Below, piece by piece: positions 54,642-62,904 of a stretch of 64,000 nucleotides of DNA. The DNA comes from Solirubrum koreensis (GTDB lineage Bacteria; Bacteroidota; Bacteroidia; Cytophagales; Hymenobacteraceae): assembly GCF_039541855.1 (NCBI RefSeq), contig NZ_BAABHA010000013.1:68523-132522 (forward strand). Direction: 5' to 3'. Made by a program: the position numbers and the translations under genes. How positions within the stretch are numbered: the stretch's first letter is position 1; each line of letters opens with the position of its first letter. Under the pieces are notes generated by a model, which searched no databases, was not told the origin of the DNA, and saw nothing but the letters and a program-made list of their open reading frames with translations.

Positions 54642-55022
54642 GCGGGTCGGTTGGGGGCTCCCACTGGAAGGCAAAAAGCGCCTCTACGTCGAAGCGGAGC
54701 GAATCTTTGAGGGCTTCGTCGGAAAAGTCGAACTCACCGTGCAGGTTAATGTGCTGCCAGCTCACGGGCGAGCTAGCGGCGATGGCATCGGCCAGGGCCT
54801 GGCGCTCGGTCGCCGGGGCCTGGAGTAGGTACTGGTTCAGGTAGAGGCAATTCCAGCACACAATCACGTTTTGCACCAGCCGTTTGCAGGCATCAGCCAG
54901 CTGCTGCTCCTCCTTGCCGGCGTAGGGAATCTGCCCGTTTTGCCCATAGAACACAGCCCGGGCGAACGAATGGGTGCTTTCGAGCTTGTCGAGTTGGTCG
55001 TCGATGCGTTTGCGCAGGTCCT
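54634..55022 (-). pseudogene. C-terminal fragment of a second Tn3-family transposase
   Basis: About 129 residues of a Tn3-family TnpA C-terminus: HSFARAVFYGQNGQIPY, RLVQNVIVCWNCLYLNQYL, then SPVSWQHINLHGEFDF, which matches the end of other Tn3 transposases. The adjacent full-length TnpA has different versions of the same motifs (AVARAVFHGKKGELRQRY and LLHEHVNMLGRYDF). The fragment begins exactly at the outer edge of the 38-bp terminal repeat at 55023, so the intact transposon probably inserted into, or recombined with, an older relative. The N-terminal part is not found elsewhere in the window. Confidence 0.8.
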
Positions 55023-55060
55023 GGGGTTCCACTAGAGTAGGAACGGAAAACAACGCTAAG
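55023..55060. repeat. 38-bp Tn3-type terminal inverted repeat, left end
   Basis: The sequence is 38 bp long, starts GGGGTTCCACT and ends GGAACGGAAAACAACGCTAAG when read inward. It matches the layout of Tn3 ends (GGGG outer, GGAACGAAAAC...TAAG inner). It overlaps the last codons of tnpA, as is usual. The best partner in the window with opposite orientation is 62369-62406, which matches only 22 of 38 positions, so its true partner may be lost. Confidence 0.75.
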
Positions 55061-58000
55061 GAAATTCGGCCAGTCGTTCTTCCCAACTGGCGGGGTCGCG
55101 CAACGGGCGGAACTCGCCCGCGGCAACGCGCTCGGGCAACGTAAAATCGTAGCGGCCCAGCATGTTCACGTGCTCGTGCAGCAAGGGCGAGAGGCGGATG
55201 ACGTCCGCCGCGTCTACCGCGCCGTGCGTTTCTTGCCAGTGCTCCAGAGCCCGCTGCAAGTAGCGGGTGTTCCATAACACCAGGGCGTTGACGACCAGGC
55301 CCAAGGCCCCCAACTGGTCTTCCATGCCTTCCCGGTAGCGCTGGCGCAGTTCGCCTTTCTTGCCGTGGAACACCGCCCGGGCCACCGCGTGCCGCCCTTC
55401 GCCCCGGTTGAGTTGCACCAGGATGCGGCGTCTGTACGCCTCGTCCTGCACGTAGGCCAGCAAGTACAAGGTTTTCTCGATCCGGCCAAACTCGGCGACG
55501 GCGCGGCCCAGCCCCGAGAGCGAGCCGGCCCGTTGCAGCGTGCGCATGACGGCCGTTGCCTTGACCTTGCCCAGCTTGAGCGAGCCGGCCAGCCGCAGCA
55601 TGTCCTCCCAGTGGTCATGGATCAGGCGGGCATTGACCACGTGGCGCCCCAACTCGTTGAGCGGGCCGTAGTCGTCTTCCTTGCGCAGGCGCCAGAAGCG
55701 CTGGTCGGCCAGATCGGCCAAGCGCGGGCTGAAGCGGTAGCCCAGCAGGGCAAACAGACCGAACACCACGTCGCTGTAGCCATGCGTGTCGGCCATGACT
55801 TCGCGCGGGTCCAGGCTGGTCTGCTGCTCCAGCAGCCCCGCGAGGATGAAGAGCGAGTCGCGCAGCGTGCCGGGCACGACGATGCCGTGGAAGCCGGTGA
55901 ACTGGTCGCTGGTGAAGTTGTAGTAGGTCACGCCCCGCTGGCCCGGAAAGTACTTGCGGTTCCAGCCCGCGTGCACCGTGCGCACGGGCACCACGAAGCG
56001 CAGGCCGTCGGCCGAGGCCACCTCCCCACCGCCCCAGGCCTGGGCCAAGGGCAGCCCAGCCTGCGCATCCACCAAACGGGCGTTGGCGGCGGTCAGGGTT
56101 TCGGCCCGCAGGTAGTGCTGTTGCACCCACAGCAAGCGCGCCGGCGTCAGGGCCGGCACGTCCGCCCGGGCAACGGTTTTCAGGCCTACGTTGCACGCCT
56201 GGGCCAGCAGCACGGCGCACACGCTCAGCGGCAGATCGGCCGTGGCCGGCTGCCCGTCGGCCACGTGCGTGAAGGCGCTGGCAAAGCCGGTGAAGGCGTC
56301 GACTTCCAGCAGCAACGCCGCCACGTCGACCTGGGGCAAGCAGGCGGTGAGGTGCGCCCGCAGGTCGTCCAGCTGCTCGGACTCGGGTTGGGCCGGCACG
56401 GGGCTCAGCAGCACGGTCATCTGGCCGTCCTGCTGCACCAGCTGCAGGGCCGTGTTGCGGTCCAGATGCTCGCCAACCTCGGTATACGCCGCTTGTAGCT
56501 GCTGCTGCAAGCGGGCCAGTTCAACGGCGGGGTCCAACGACCGCTCCAGGGCGCGGGCCACGGAGTCGCGCGCGGCTTCCCACGCCGCCCCGCGCAGCAG
56601 TTCCGCCCGCGGATCGCCGTACCGTTCGCTGGCGGGCACAAACACGTCGCGGCGCCGCAAGGCGTGGTGCAGCCGCTCCACCACGCACACGGTGTAGGCC
56701 TGGACGTCGACCTGTCCGGGAGTTGGGAACACCCGTCGCCGCCAGCTGGGCGGCACGAAGGTGCGGGGCGCCGCCGTCCATTTCGGGCGGCCCCGTCCGC
56801 CGACCTCCTGCCGCTGCAGAAAGGCCCAAGCTTCCACCAGCGGTTGGGCCGCCGGCGTCCCCTCCACCACCAAACCCCTCAATAACGCGGGAAGAAACCG
56901 CCGCACCGTCGCGTAGCTGCTGGCCAAGGCGCCGGCCAACGGGTCTGCCTCGGGGCTGGCCAGCGTTTCGACGGTGGCCGCCGCCGCCCGCAGGGGCTCT
57001 TTCCCGAATTGGGTGAGGACCTGGTGGCGCACCTGGTCCGTGGGCACGGTGTCGTCCAGCAGCACCTGAACGGCACGCTGCAGCAGCAACGCGGCCTGGT
57101 CCAAGTCTTTGAGCGAGCGTAGCCGCTGTTGGCGCCGTTTGGTTTCGCCCCGCAACGCCAACGTGGTCAGCAGGCTGTCGAAGAGGTCCAGCACGTCGTC
57201 GGTGGCCGTGCGCTCCAGGGCCTGCACGCTCGTCAGCAGCGTGGCCAGCCGCCGCTCGGCACCCATGCGCAGCAGTGTTTGGGCCCAGGCGACCTGGCCG
57301 TAGCGGGCCAGGCGCACCAGCTGTGCTTCGGGTAAATCCGCCACCGGCACGCCGCTCACCCCGAGCGCGCGGATCTCGTCTACCCGGCGCAGGGCGGCCA
57401 CCAGGGCGGGCGCGGACACCCGGGTAGGGGGCGTACGCAGCCGCTCCAGGTGCGTGCGCCGCTCGCCCAGCGGTACGGTCAGCAGCGTATCCAGGGCGGT
57501 TTGCTGGGCCGGCGTCAGGCGCGTCGCCAGTTGGCGGTAGAGCAGGCGGCCGGTGCGTTCGCGCACCCGCGCAATCAGGCGGGCCAGCAACGAGACGCCG
57601 GGCAATACCACCCGCTGCGCCACCAGGTGCGCGGTGGTCAGGTCAAACAGCACGCTGGGCCGCACGGTGCTGGTCAGCACCTGGGCATAGAGCCAACGCG
57701 TGAGCCGAAACCCCTGCCGCGCGTCGAACGGCGTGTACCCCAGGTGGGCTACAATGTGCGCCTGGTGATCGTACCACGTGTTCGGCCGTGTCCGGTACGC
57801 GGCCAGTTCATCCGCCGGCACACCCAGTTGGTTCGCCACCGTGTGAACCACGATAGCGGGCACCTGCAGTGGATCGAGCAGAAACGTGCCGAGAAAACGC
57901 AGGGTACACAGCTGCACGCCGCAGCCCAGCTTGTTGGCGGGCCGCCGGCGCGTGGCCAGAAAGGACACGTCCGCCGCGCTCAGGTAAAAGTAGTGGGCCA

Positions 58001-58076
58001 GCTGCTCGGGGCTGGGGTCGGCGTGGTAGCAACCGAAGCGGGCGGCTTGCTCATCGCTGAGGAACTCGACGGGCAT
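55056..58076 (-). CDS. tnpA: Tn3-family transposase TnpA
   Basis: A 1006-residue DDE transposase of normal Tn3-family length. The N-terminal DUF4158 region begins MPVEFLSDEQAARFGCYH and includes RPANKLGCGVQLCTLRFLG. The catalytic domain contains TSLDPREVMADTHGYSDVVFGLFALLG (first Asp), a second Asp in PRLADLADQRFW or nearby, and a Glu region toward ALVLWNTRYLQRAL. It ends with EHVNMLGRYDFTLPE. The start at 58076 is preferred over 58121, where the extension lacks family features. It performs replicative transposition and is followed upstream by its resolvase. Confidence 0.95.
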   Translation of the reverse strand: MPVEFLSDEQAARFGCYHADPSPEQLAHYFYLSAADVSFLATRRRPANKLGCGVQLCTLRFLGTFLLDPLQVPAIVVHTVANQLGVPADELAAYRTRPNTWYDHQAHIVAHLGYTPFDARQGFRLTRWLYAQVLTSTVRPSVLFDLTTAHLVAQRVVLPGVSLLARLIARVRERTGRLLYRQLATRLTPAQQTALDTLLTVPLGERRTHLERLRTPPTRVSAPALVAALRRVDEIRALGVSGVPVADLPEAQLVRLARYGQVAWAQTLLRMGAERRLATLLTSVQALERTATDDVLDLFDSLLTTLALRGETKRRQQRLRSLKDLDQAALLLQRAVQVLLDDTVPTDQVRHQVLTQFGKEPLRAAAATVETLASPEADPLAGALASSYATVRRFLPALLRGLVVEGTPAAQPLVEAWAFLQRQEVGGRGRPKWTAAPRTFVPPSWRRRVFPTPGQVDVQAYTVCVVERLHHALRRRDVFVPASERYGDPRAELLRGAAWEAARDSVARALERSLDPAVELARLQQQLQAAYTEVGEHLDRNTALQLVQQDGQMTVLLSPVPAQPESEQLDDLRAHLTACLPQVDVAALLLEVDAFTGFASAFTHVADGQPATADLPLSVCAVLLAQACNVGLKTVARADVPALTPARLLWVQQHYLRAETLTAANARLVDAQAGLPLAQAWGGGEVASADGLRFVVPVRTVHAGWNRKYFPGQRGVTYYNFTSDQFTGFHGIVVPGTLRDSLFILAGLLEQQTSLDPREVMADTHGYSDVVFGLFALLGYRFSPRLADLADQRFWRLRKEDDYGPLNELGRHVVNARLIHDHWEDMLRLAGSLKLGKVKATAVMRTLQRAGSLSGLGRAVAEFGRIEKTLYLLAYVQDEAYRRRILVQLNRGEGRHAVARAVFHGKKGELRQRYREGMEDQLGALGLVVNALVLWNTRYLQRALEHWQETHGAVDAADVIRLSPLLHEHVNMLGRYDFTLPERVAAGEFRPLRDPASWEERLAEFP

Positions 58077-58124
58077 GGGGCGAATGACAAGGGACCAACT
58101 AGAAACGCGTACCGAGGGCACTCC

Positions 58125-58727
58125 TTAGGTGGAGGGGGAAGCCGGCGGTGCGGCGTTGCCCGTCGGTACGCCCAGGAGCGCGAGGTAGCGGTACACGGTG
58201 GCCCGGCCCACGGACAGCAGCTGACCAATTTCGGCCACGGTTTTGTCCCGCTGCAGGTAGAGGGTTTTGGCAGCTTGCGCTTTGGACAGCGCTTCTTTCG
58301 ACAAGCCTTTGGGCCGCCCCCCTTGGCGGCCGCGGGCGCGGGCCGCGGTCAGCCCGGCGTGGGTCCGTTCGCGGATGAGGTCGCGCTCGAACTCGGCCAG
58401 GGAGGCGAATAGGTTGAACATGAGCCGGCCCTGGGCGGTCGTGGTATCCAGGTGGTCCTGCAGGCTGACAAATTGCACGCCCTGCTTTTGGAAGCCCGTC
58501 ACCAGCGTGACCAGGTCTTTAAGCGAGCGGCCCAGCCGGTCCAGCTTCCAAACCACAAGCGTGTCGCCGGGGCGCAGCTGCGTGAGCAGGCGCTGCAGGG
58601 CCGGCCGCTCCTTGCCGGCCGATACTTTTTCTTGCACCACTTCGGCGCAGCCGTAGGCCTGCAGGGCGTCGGTCTGCAGGTGCAACTGCTGGTCGGGGGT
58701 ACTCACGCGGGCGTAACCAAACACCAT
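58125..58727 (-). CDS. tnpR: serine resolvase/invertase TnpR
   Basis: A 200-residue serine recombinase. The catalytic serine lies in GYARVSTPDQQ at about residue 8. Also present are LVVWKLDRLGRSLKDL, the E-helix LMFNLFASLAEFERDLIRERT, and a C-terminal helix-turn-helix VAEIGQLLSVGRATVYRYLALLG. It resolves cointegrates at res. The ATG at 58727 is preferred over an in-frame TTG at 58733. It lies upstream of tnpA on the same strand with 48 bp between. Confidence 0.94.
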   Translation of the reverse strand: MVFGYARVSTPDQQLHLQTDALQAYGCAEVVQEKVSAGKERPALQRLLTQLRPGDTLVVWKLDRLGRSLKDLVTLVTGFQKQGVQFVSLQDHLDTTTAQGRLMFNLFASLAEFERDLIRERTHAGLTAARARGRQGGRPKGLSKEALSKAQAAKTLYLQRDKTVAEIGQLLSVGRATVYRYLALLGVPTGNAAPPASPST

Positions 58728-58732
58728 GGGCA

Positions 58733-58875
58733 ATTTCTCACAAAGTCAGTGCCGGCGAAGATAGCGAGTCGTTGATTCGTGAGAACAACTGATGAGACAA
58801 ATTCTCCCACACCTACATGTGCCGTTTGCCGCAGGCGCGGCCGTGCTTCTAAAACGTGCGTTTTGTGAGACACCT
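58733..58875. promoter_or_regulatory. candidate res site of the Tn3 element
   Basis: Several related half-sites lie directly upstream of tnpR: TTTCTCACAAA (58734-58744), GTGAGAAC followed by GATGAGACAAATTCTC (58780-58806), and TTTTGTGAGACA (58861-58872). The shared element is TTTGTGAGA or its complement. Resolvase-binding subsites are expected here, and the region should also carry the tnpR promoter. Exact subsite limits are uncertain. Confidence 0.5.
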
Positions 58876-59066
58876 GTTATCCGACTGTGCAGGCCGAACA
58901 ACCGTCCGCATGCCGATCCGAACGGATGAGTCGCTGCGCGCGAAGCCGCGCCCACGCATTCACTTGTGCTCCACCGGTAAGAAGGGTAGGCGGCTCGACC
59001 TTCGCATCATCCAATCATCCCAAACGAATCTTGTAAATCGTCGGAGAAACGCTAGCTTCGCTAACC

Positions 59067-59405
59067 ATGTCTTCTTCTGCGTTCCGTATCCTGCTGGGCC
59101 TCGGCCTGGCATTCATACACGGTTGCTCTTCGCCGTCAGAACCGACGGTGGAGCAGCCCGTCCAACCCGTGCAGAAGTTCAGCGTCGCGGTGCAGCCGAA
59201 CCCGGATGGGACGTACGGCTACGTTATCGCAGCCAACGGCCGCCCGCTCATTGAGCAACCCCATGTGCCCGGCCGCGCCGGAACACAGGGCTTTCGCACA
59301 GCGGAAGCCGCACGGCGCACTGCCGCGTTGGTGCGGAGCAAACTGCGACGCGGCATCATGCCCCCCAGCGTCACGCCGGCTGAATTGGACAGCTTGGGCA
59401 TTTAA
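59067..59405 (+). CDS. DUF4907-family lipoprotein
   Basis: A 112-residue protein with a lipoprotein signal (LLGLGLAFIHGCSS, Cys at residue 20). The mature part matches DUF4907: YGYVIAANGRPLIEQPHVPG, GFRTAEAARRTAALVRSKL, then MPPSVTPAELDSLGI. The function is unknown. It is followed 30 bp later by a Kelch-repeat protein, a pairing I have seen in Bacteroidota, which suggests a joint cell-surface role. Confidence 0.82.
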   Translation: MSSSAFRILLGLGLAFIHGCSSPSEPTVEQPVQPVQKFSVAVQPNPDGTYGYVIAANGRPLIEQPHVPGRAGTQGFRTAEAARRTAALVRSKLRRGIMPPSVTPAELDSLGI

Positions 59406-59435
59406 CCTATTTCTGAACGATCCAAACCCTTGTCT

Positions 59436-60650
59436 ATGCGCCACCACTACCTGCCCTCGCGACCGACCAAGCGGTTCGGCCTTTTTGTAACTGCTGCTCT
59501 GCTGGCAGCCACGGCCGTCGCGCAAAACACCTGGGTGGCCAAGGCCCCCTACGCCGGCGGCGGGCGCAAAGTGGCCACGGCGTTTACGATTGGTGGCAGC
59601 GTCTACGTGGGCACGGGTGTGCTGGGCACCTCCTACTACCGGGATTTTTGGCAGTACAACCCGCAGTCCGACACGTGGACGCAAAAGGCGGCCTACGGCG
59701 GGGCGGCGCGCGTCAGCGCGTCGGGCTTCAGCATCGGCAATGTCGGATTCCTGGGCCTGGGCCAGTTGGCCAACGGCGCTGCCAGCGCCGTGTTGTACGC
59801 CTACGACGCGGCGTCCAATACGTGGGTGCAGTTTTCCAACTTCCCGCTCGCGGCGGGCCGCTACGAAGCCGCCACGTTCGTGGTGAACAACCGCGCCTAC
59901 ATCACGGGCGGCACCGACGGCTCGTTCAACTACCGCGACTGCTGGGAGTTCAACCCGCTCACGGACACGTGGACCCAAAAAGCCAATTTCGGCGGCGCGG
60001 CGCGCTCGTACCCGTCCGCGTTTGCCCTCAACGGCGAGGGGTACGTGGGCCTGGGCGCGGCTACCGGCTATTTCTTTGACCTGTGGCGCTACACCCCCGG
60101 CACCAACACGTGGACGCGCCGGGCGGATTTCCCCGGTGGCGGCCGCTCGGCTGCGGTGGGCTTTGCCATCGGACCGTTCGGCTACTTTGCCACCGGCTAC
60201 AACGGCTCGGCTGTGTTCCGCGACCTGTGGGAGTATAACCCCACCACCGATGCGTGGACCCAGCGGGCGGCGTACGGCGGACCGGCCTCCAACGCGGGCG
60301 TGGCGGCCGTAGTCGGCAACAAGGCATACGTTGGGCTGGGCGCGGACAACACCAACGCTGCCGTGAGCGCGTGGTGGGAATATAGTCCGATTGTGACCAG
60401 TGCCACGGCTCAGGCCTCGTCCGTAGGCATAAACGTATTTCCTAACCCAGCCACCGACGTATTGGAGTTTGCCTTACCACCTGGCACCACGCTGCGACGC
60501 GTCGTGATGCACAATGCTTCGGGGCAGGTGGTTGTGGATCAATCGCCTACTGGCAACGCAACCGTGGTGCGCGAATTGCCGCGGGGTATGTATACGGTTT
60601 TTTTCACGACCACCCGGGGATCTTACACACAACGGGTACTCTTGCAATAA
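59436..60650 (+). CDS. exported Kelch-repeat protein with T9SS sorting domain
   Basis: A 404-residue secreted protein. A signal peptide (FGLFVTAALLAATAVAQ) is followed by about six Kelch blades of roughly 50 residues with the recurring pattern DxWxYNPxTDxWTQKAxxGG (for example FWQYNPQSDTWTQKAAYGG and LWEYNPTTDAWTQRAAYGG), forming a beta-propeller. The last 75 residues (INVFPNPATDVLEFALP...RGMYTVFFTT) are a type A C-terminal sorting domain for type IX secretion, so the protein is attached to or released from the outer surface. The ATG at 59436 is preferred over an in-frame TTG at 59430. Confidence 0.93.
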   Translation: MRHHYLPSRPTKRFGLFVTAALLAATAVAQNTWVAKAPYAGGGRKVATAFTIGGSVYVGTGVLGTSYYRDFWQYNPQSDTWTQKAAYGGAARVSASGFSIGNVGFLGLGQLANGAASAVLYAYDAASNTWVQFSNFPLAAGRYEAATFVVNNRAYITGGTDGSFNYRDCWEFNPLTDTWTQKANFGGAARSYPSAFALNGEGYVGLGAATGYFFDLWRYTPGTNTWTRRADFPGGGRSAAVGFAIGPFGYFATGYNGSAVFRDLWEYNPTTDAWTQRAAYGGPASNAGVAAVVGNKAYVGLGADNTNAAVSAWWEYSPIVTSATAQASSVGINVFPNPATDVLEFALPPGTTLRRVVMHNASGQVVVDQSPTGNATVVRELPRGMYTVFFTTTRGSYTQRVLLQ

Positions 60651-60709
60651 GCCGCTGGGGCCATACAAACAGGTTGCACGGCCCCAGGGGTTCTCTACGC
60701 TGCGAATGG

Positions 60710-61216
60710 TCAGGGTTGGTCGGTGCGGGTATGCCGACACGGGGGGCAGTCTTTGTACCGGTTTGAGGTATACAACACCGTCACCCCAACAGTAGGTATA
60801 ACGGGATCGCTCGTCAGCGCCAATTCATACCCCTGCTGTGAAATTTGCCGCAACACAGCTTGCTCAAGTAACCGTTGCTGGCTCGCGGTGAGCAGCGCCG
60901 CGCGAACCACGGCCACCGATTTAGGTATGCCGACACGTGAATGGCCCGGCAACCGGACCAGGGCTACGGACACAACCAACGAGGCGTTTTCCGACCTAAA
61001 CTGTCGCCCCCGCGCCTCCCCCAGGACAGAGCATAAAGCGGTCGTGATTTCCCACTCCCAAGCACCACAACCATGTTCTGGCTGTTGCGCCGCGTAGCTG
61101 ATTACTTGGGTGGGGTACCGCACTTGGCCCGCACCAGTTTCCGGAATCTGGTGATCTTGAGGGTGCGAGCATGCGCACGATACCAGTACGGATAGAACCC
61201 ACCACCCCTTCGTCAT
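60710..61216 (-). CDS. putative lipoprotein
   Basis: A 168-residue protein with a short lipoprotein signal (WWVLSVLVSCAC). The mature protein contains paired cysteines (HGCGAWEW, TALCSVL, and CPPC near the C-terminus) and a helix-strand segment (LLEQAVLRQISQQGYELALTSD). No family is recognised. Its ATG overlaps the stop of the upstream truncated gene (ATGA), so the two formed an operon that has lost its front. Confidence 0.7.
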   Translation of the reverse strand: MTKGWWVLSVLVSCACSHPQDHQIPETGAGQVRYPTQVISYAAQQPEHGCGAWEWEITTALCSVLGEARGRQFRSENASLVVSVALVRLPGHSRVGIPKSVAVVRAALLTASQQRLLEQAVLRQISQQGYELALTSDPVIPTVGVTVLYTSNRYKDCPPCRHTRTDQP

Positions 61217-61640
61217 GGCGTCTGCAGCTTGCGCAGCAAGCTAATTATGGCAACGGGACCGAATCCGTTAGGTTCGGCCGTATACGTGGGGTTGTTAATG
61301 GGCTGGGCGCGCCAGAAACGCACAAAATCTTGCAGGGATTCAGCGTAAACCCGGCGGAATGCAGGCAGAGCAAAATCAGCTGCGGTCGGCATGTTGAGGT
61401 GGGGAGGACGGCCGTTCAGTTTCCGCAATTCATAATATTTATCCAATAGGTAAAAAGAGATCCGTTCTGCTCCGGTTTGGTTGGTGTACGGCAAATCAAC
61501 TTCATACGAAACCAGCTCGATGAAGACTTTGGATTCAAACTCTATGTTGGAGTCCGCTATTCCTTTTCCAGCAAGCGTTTCGTTTTGATAAGCGTGAAAA
61601 AATTCTTCGATAAGGGGTTCTTCTTCCCAAAGGGCGGATT
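61213..61640 (-). pseudogene. 5'-truncated gene cut by the Tn3-like mini-element
   Basis: The reading frame ends at 61213 and runs open upstream through 61613 into the terminal repeat of the mini-element. About 135 residues outside the element look like real coding sequence: EFFHAYQNETLAG, then FESKVFIELVSYEVDLPYTN, ERISFYLLDKYYELRKL, ending IISLLRKLQTP. The first usable ATG is internal (61494). No family is recognised. The natural start is missing, so the element probably removed the 5' end. Confidence 0.6.
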
Positions 61641-62406
61641 TACACGCTAAGCACTTTTTAGCTTCTGGGCGTAATTGTAGACGGTGCCATAGGCCAGGTC
61701 TAACTGCTTGATGACTTGATTCATAGATAAGCCATTGTGCAGAAGCTGCGCAATGGCCTCCTGCTAAGACTGGGCCAGTGGCGGACGGGCCACATGCTTG
61801 CCCTGGGCTTTGGCCCGGGCCATGCCGGCGCGCACGCGCTGGCTGATGAGCGCGCGCTCAAACAGGGCCAGCGAGGCCATGACGTGGAACACCAACTCGC
61901 CCATGGGCGTGGTCGTGTCGATGTTTTCCTGGTAGGAGACGAAGTCCACCCCTAGGCTCTGGAATTCCTTCGGCGCGTTGACCAGCGCCTGGGTCGAGCG
62001 GGCAAAGCGGTCGTAGCGCCGGACCAGCACCGCGTCGAGCTACCGGTTCTTGGCCGCCGCCATCATCCGTTTGTACTGAGTTCATTCCTCGCTGGTACCC
62101 GAGGCCTAGTCCACGTATTCATCGACAACGGCAAAGCCGCGGCGCTGGGCGTACTCGCGCAGCGGCCGCAGCTGCGTTTCCGGGGCCTGCCCTTTGTCGA
62201 GGGTGGAGACGCGGGCATAGAGCGCCACGCGGGTGGGCTGGTCGGTCGGGTTGGCGGGCATCGGAGGTTATCAAAAAGGAGTTCCTTGTTGATAGGCATC
62301 ACGCACCCGCTCTACAGCGTAGCATCAGTCTTTCTCAGGCAGTACTATAACCTTCTTTGATAACCGGGCTTAGCGTGTAAATCCGCCCTTTTGGCAAAAG
62401 AACCCC
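61614..62406. mobile_element. 793-bp Tn3-like mini-element with 38-bp inverted ends
   Basis: Inverted 38-bp repeats at 61614-61651 and 62369-62406 match at 35 of 38 positions (outer GGGGTTCTT, inner GGGCGGATTTACACGCTAAG). This is the length and layout of Tn3-family ends. The interior encodes only a decayed resolvase and no transposase, like a TIME/MITE of the Tn3 family. The flanking pentamers (GATAA left, TTGAA right) differ, so no target duplication remains. Mobilisation in trans by a Tn3 transposase is plausible. Confidence 0.8.
61647..62261 (-). pseudogene. serine resolvase frame with four in-frame stops
   Basis: From the ATG at 62261 one continuous 205-codon frame encodes a resolvase: YARVSTLDKGQ with the catalytic serine, AVLVRRYDRFARSTQAL, ELVFHVMASLALFERALISQRVR, and a C-terminal helix-turn-helix LSMNQVIKQLDLAYGTVYNYAQKL. 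It is interrupted by TAG (62106-62108), TGA (62082-62084), TAG (62040-62042) and TAG (61764-61766). There is no frameshift. The final stop lies inside the terminal repeat. The active TnpR at 58125-58727 could supply resolution. Confidence 0.8.
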
Positions 62407-62514
62407 TTGAAGCGGCCATGGTCTTTTTGTCCAGCCACTAGTTGCGTCCGTCCATGTTAATCCTTTCAGAGAGGCAGCACCTTTGTTATATCAATTCACC
62501 TAACCCCCACTGCC

Positions 62515-62808
62515 ATGAAGAATGTAGGATTGCTGGTCCGGCTCGAAGCGAAGCCCGGTAAAGAGCAGGCAGTACTCGATTTTTTGACGGGCGCTCTGCC
62601 CCTGGCTCAGCAAGAGCCGGCTACCATAACCTGGTATGCTATTCAGCTGGCGCCGGCCACCTTCGGTATCTTTGATACCTTTCCGGATGAAGCAGGCCGG
62701 CAGGCGCATCTTAACGGCCCTATTGCCGCTGCGTTGATGGCCCATGCGGCCGACTTGCTGGCCGTGCCGCCTGTCATTGAACAAGTAGCTATCTTGGCTG
62801 CCAAATAA
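62515..62808 (+). CDS. antibiotic-biosynthesis-monooxygenase (ABM)-like small protein
   Basis: A 97-residue dimeric alpha/beta-barrel protein: NVGLLVRLEAKPGKEQAVLDFL, then ITWYAIQLAPATFGIFDTFPDEAGRQAHLNG. This fits the ABM/putative quinol monooxygenase family (compare YgiN). Such proteins act on quinones or other small aromatic compounds; the substrate here is unknown. It is followed by a strong hairpin terminator and, on the same strand, an AraC regulator. Confidence 0.88.
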   Translation: MKNVGLLVRLEAKPGKEQAVLDFLTGALPLAQQEPATITWYAIQLAPATFGIFDTFPDEAGRQAHLNGPIAAALMAHAADLLAVPPVIEQVAILAAK

Positions 62809-62811
62809 TTA

Positions 62812-62861
62812 CCAGCCCCTAAAGCGACCTATGCCTGGGCATAGGTCGCTTTAGGGGCTGG
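62812..62861. terminator. long perfect hairpin
   Basis: Arms CCAGCCCCTAAAGCGACC and complement continue to the apex CCTATGCCTGGGCATAGG. About 22 bp can pair with a small loop. It starts 3 bp after the ABM-like stop codon and lies 44 bp before the AraC gene. There is no U-tract, but the stem is strong enough to stop polymerase or protect the mRNA 3' end. Confidence 0.7.
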
Positions 62862-62904
62862 CGGGCAGTTCGTCCAGTTGGCTAGCTGCTATTCCTCTCA
62901 CGCG

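Noticed and set aside
55365..56498. 377-residue plus-strand frame opposite tnpA
   Set aside because: Antisense shadow of the transposase with His/Gln/Val-rich composition.
61614..62406. Target-site duplication around the mini-element
   Set aside because: The flanking pentamers are GATAA and TTGAA, so there is no duplication to claim.
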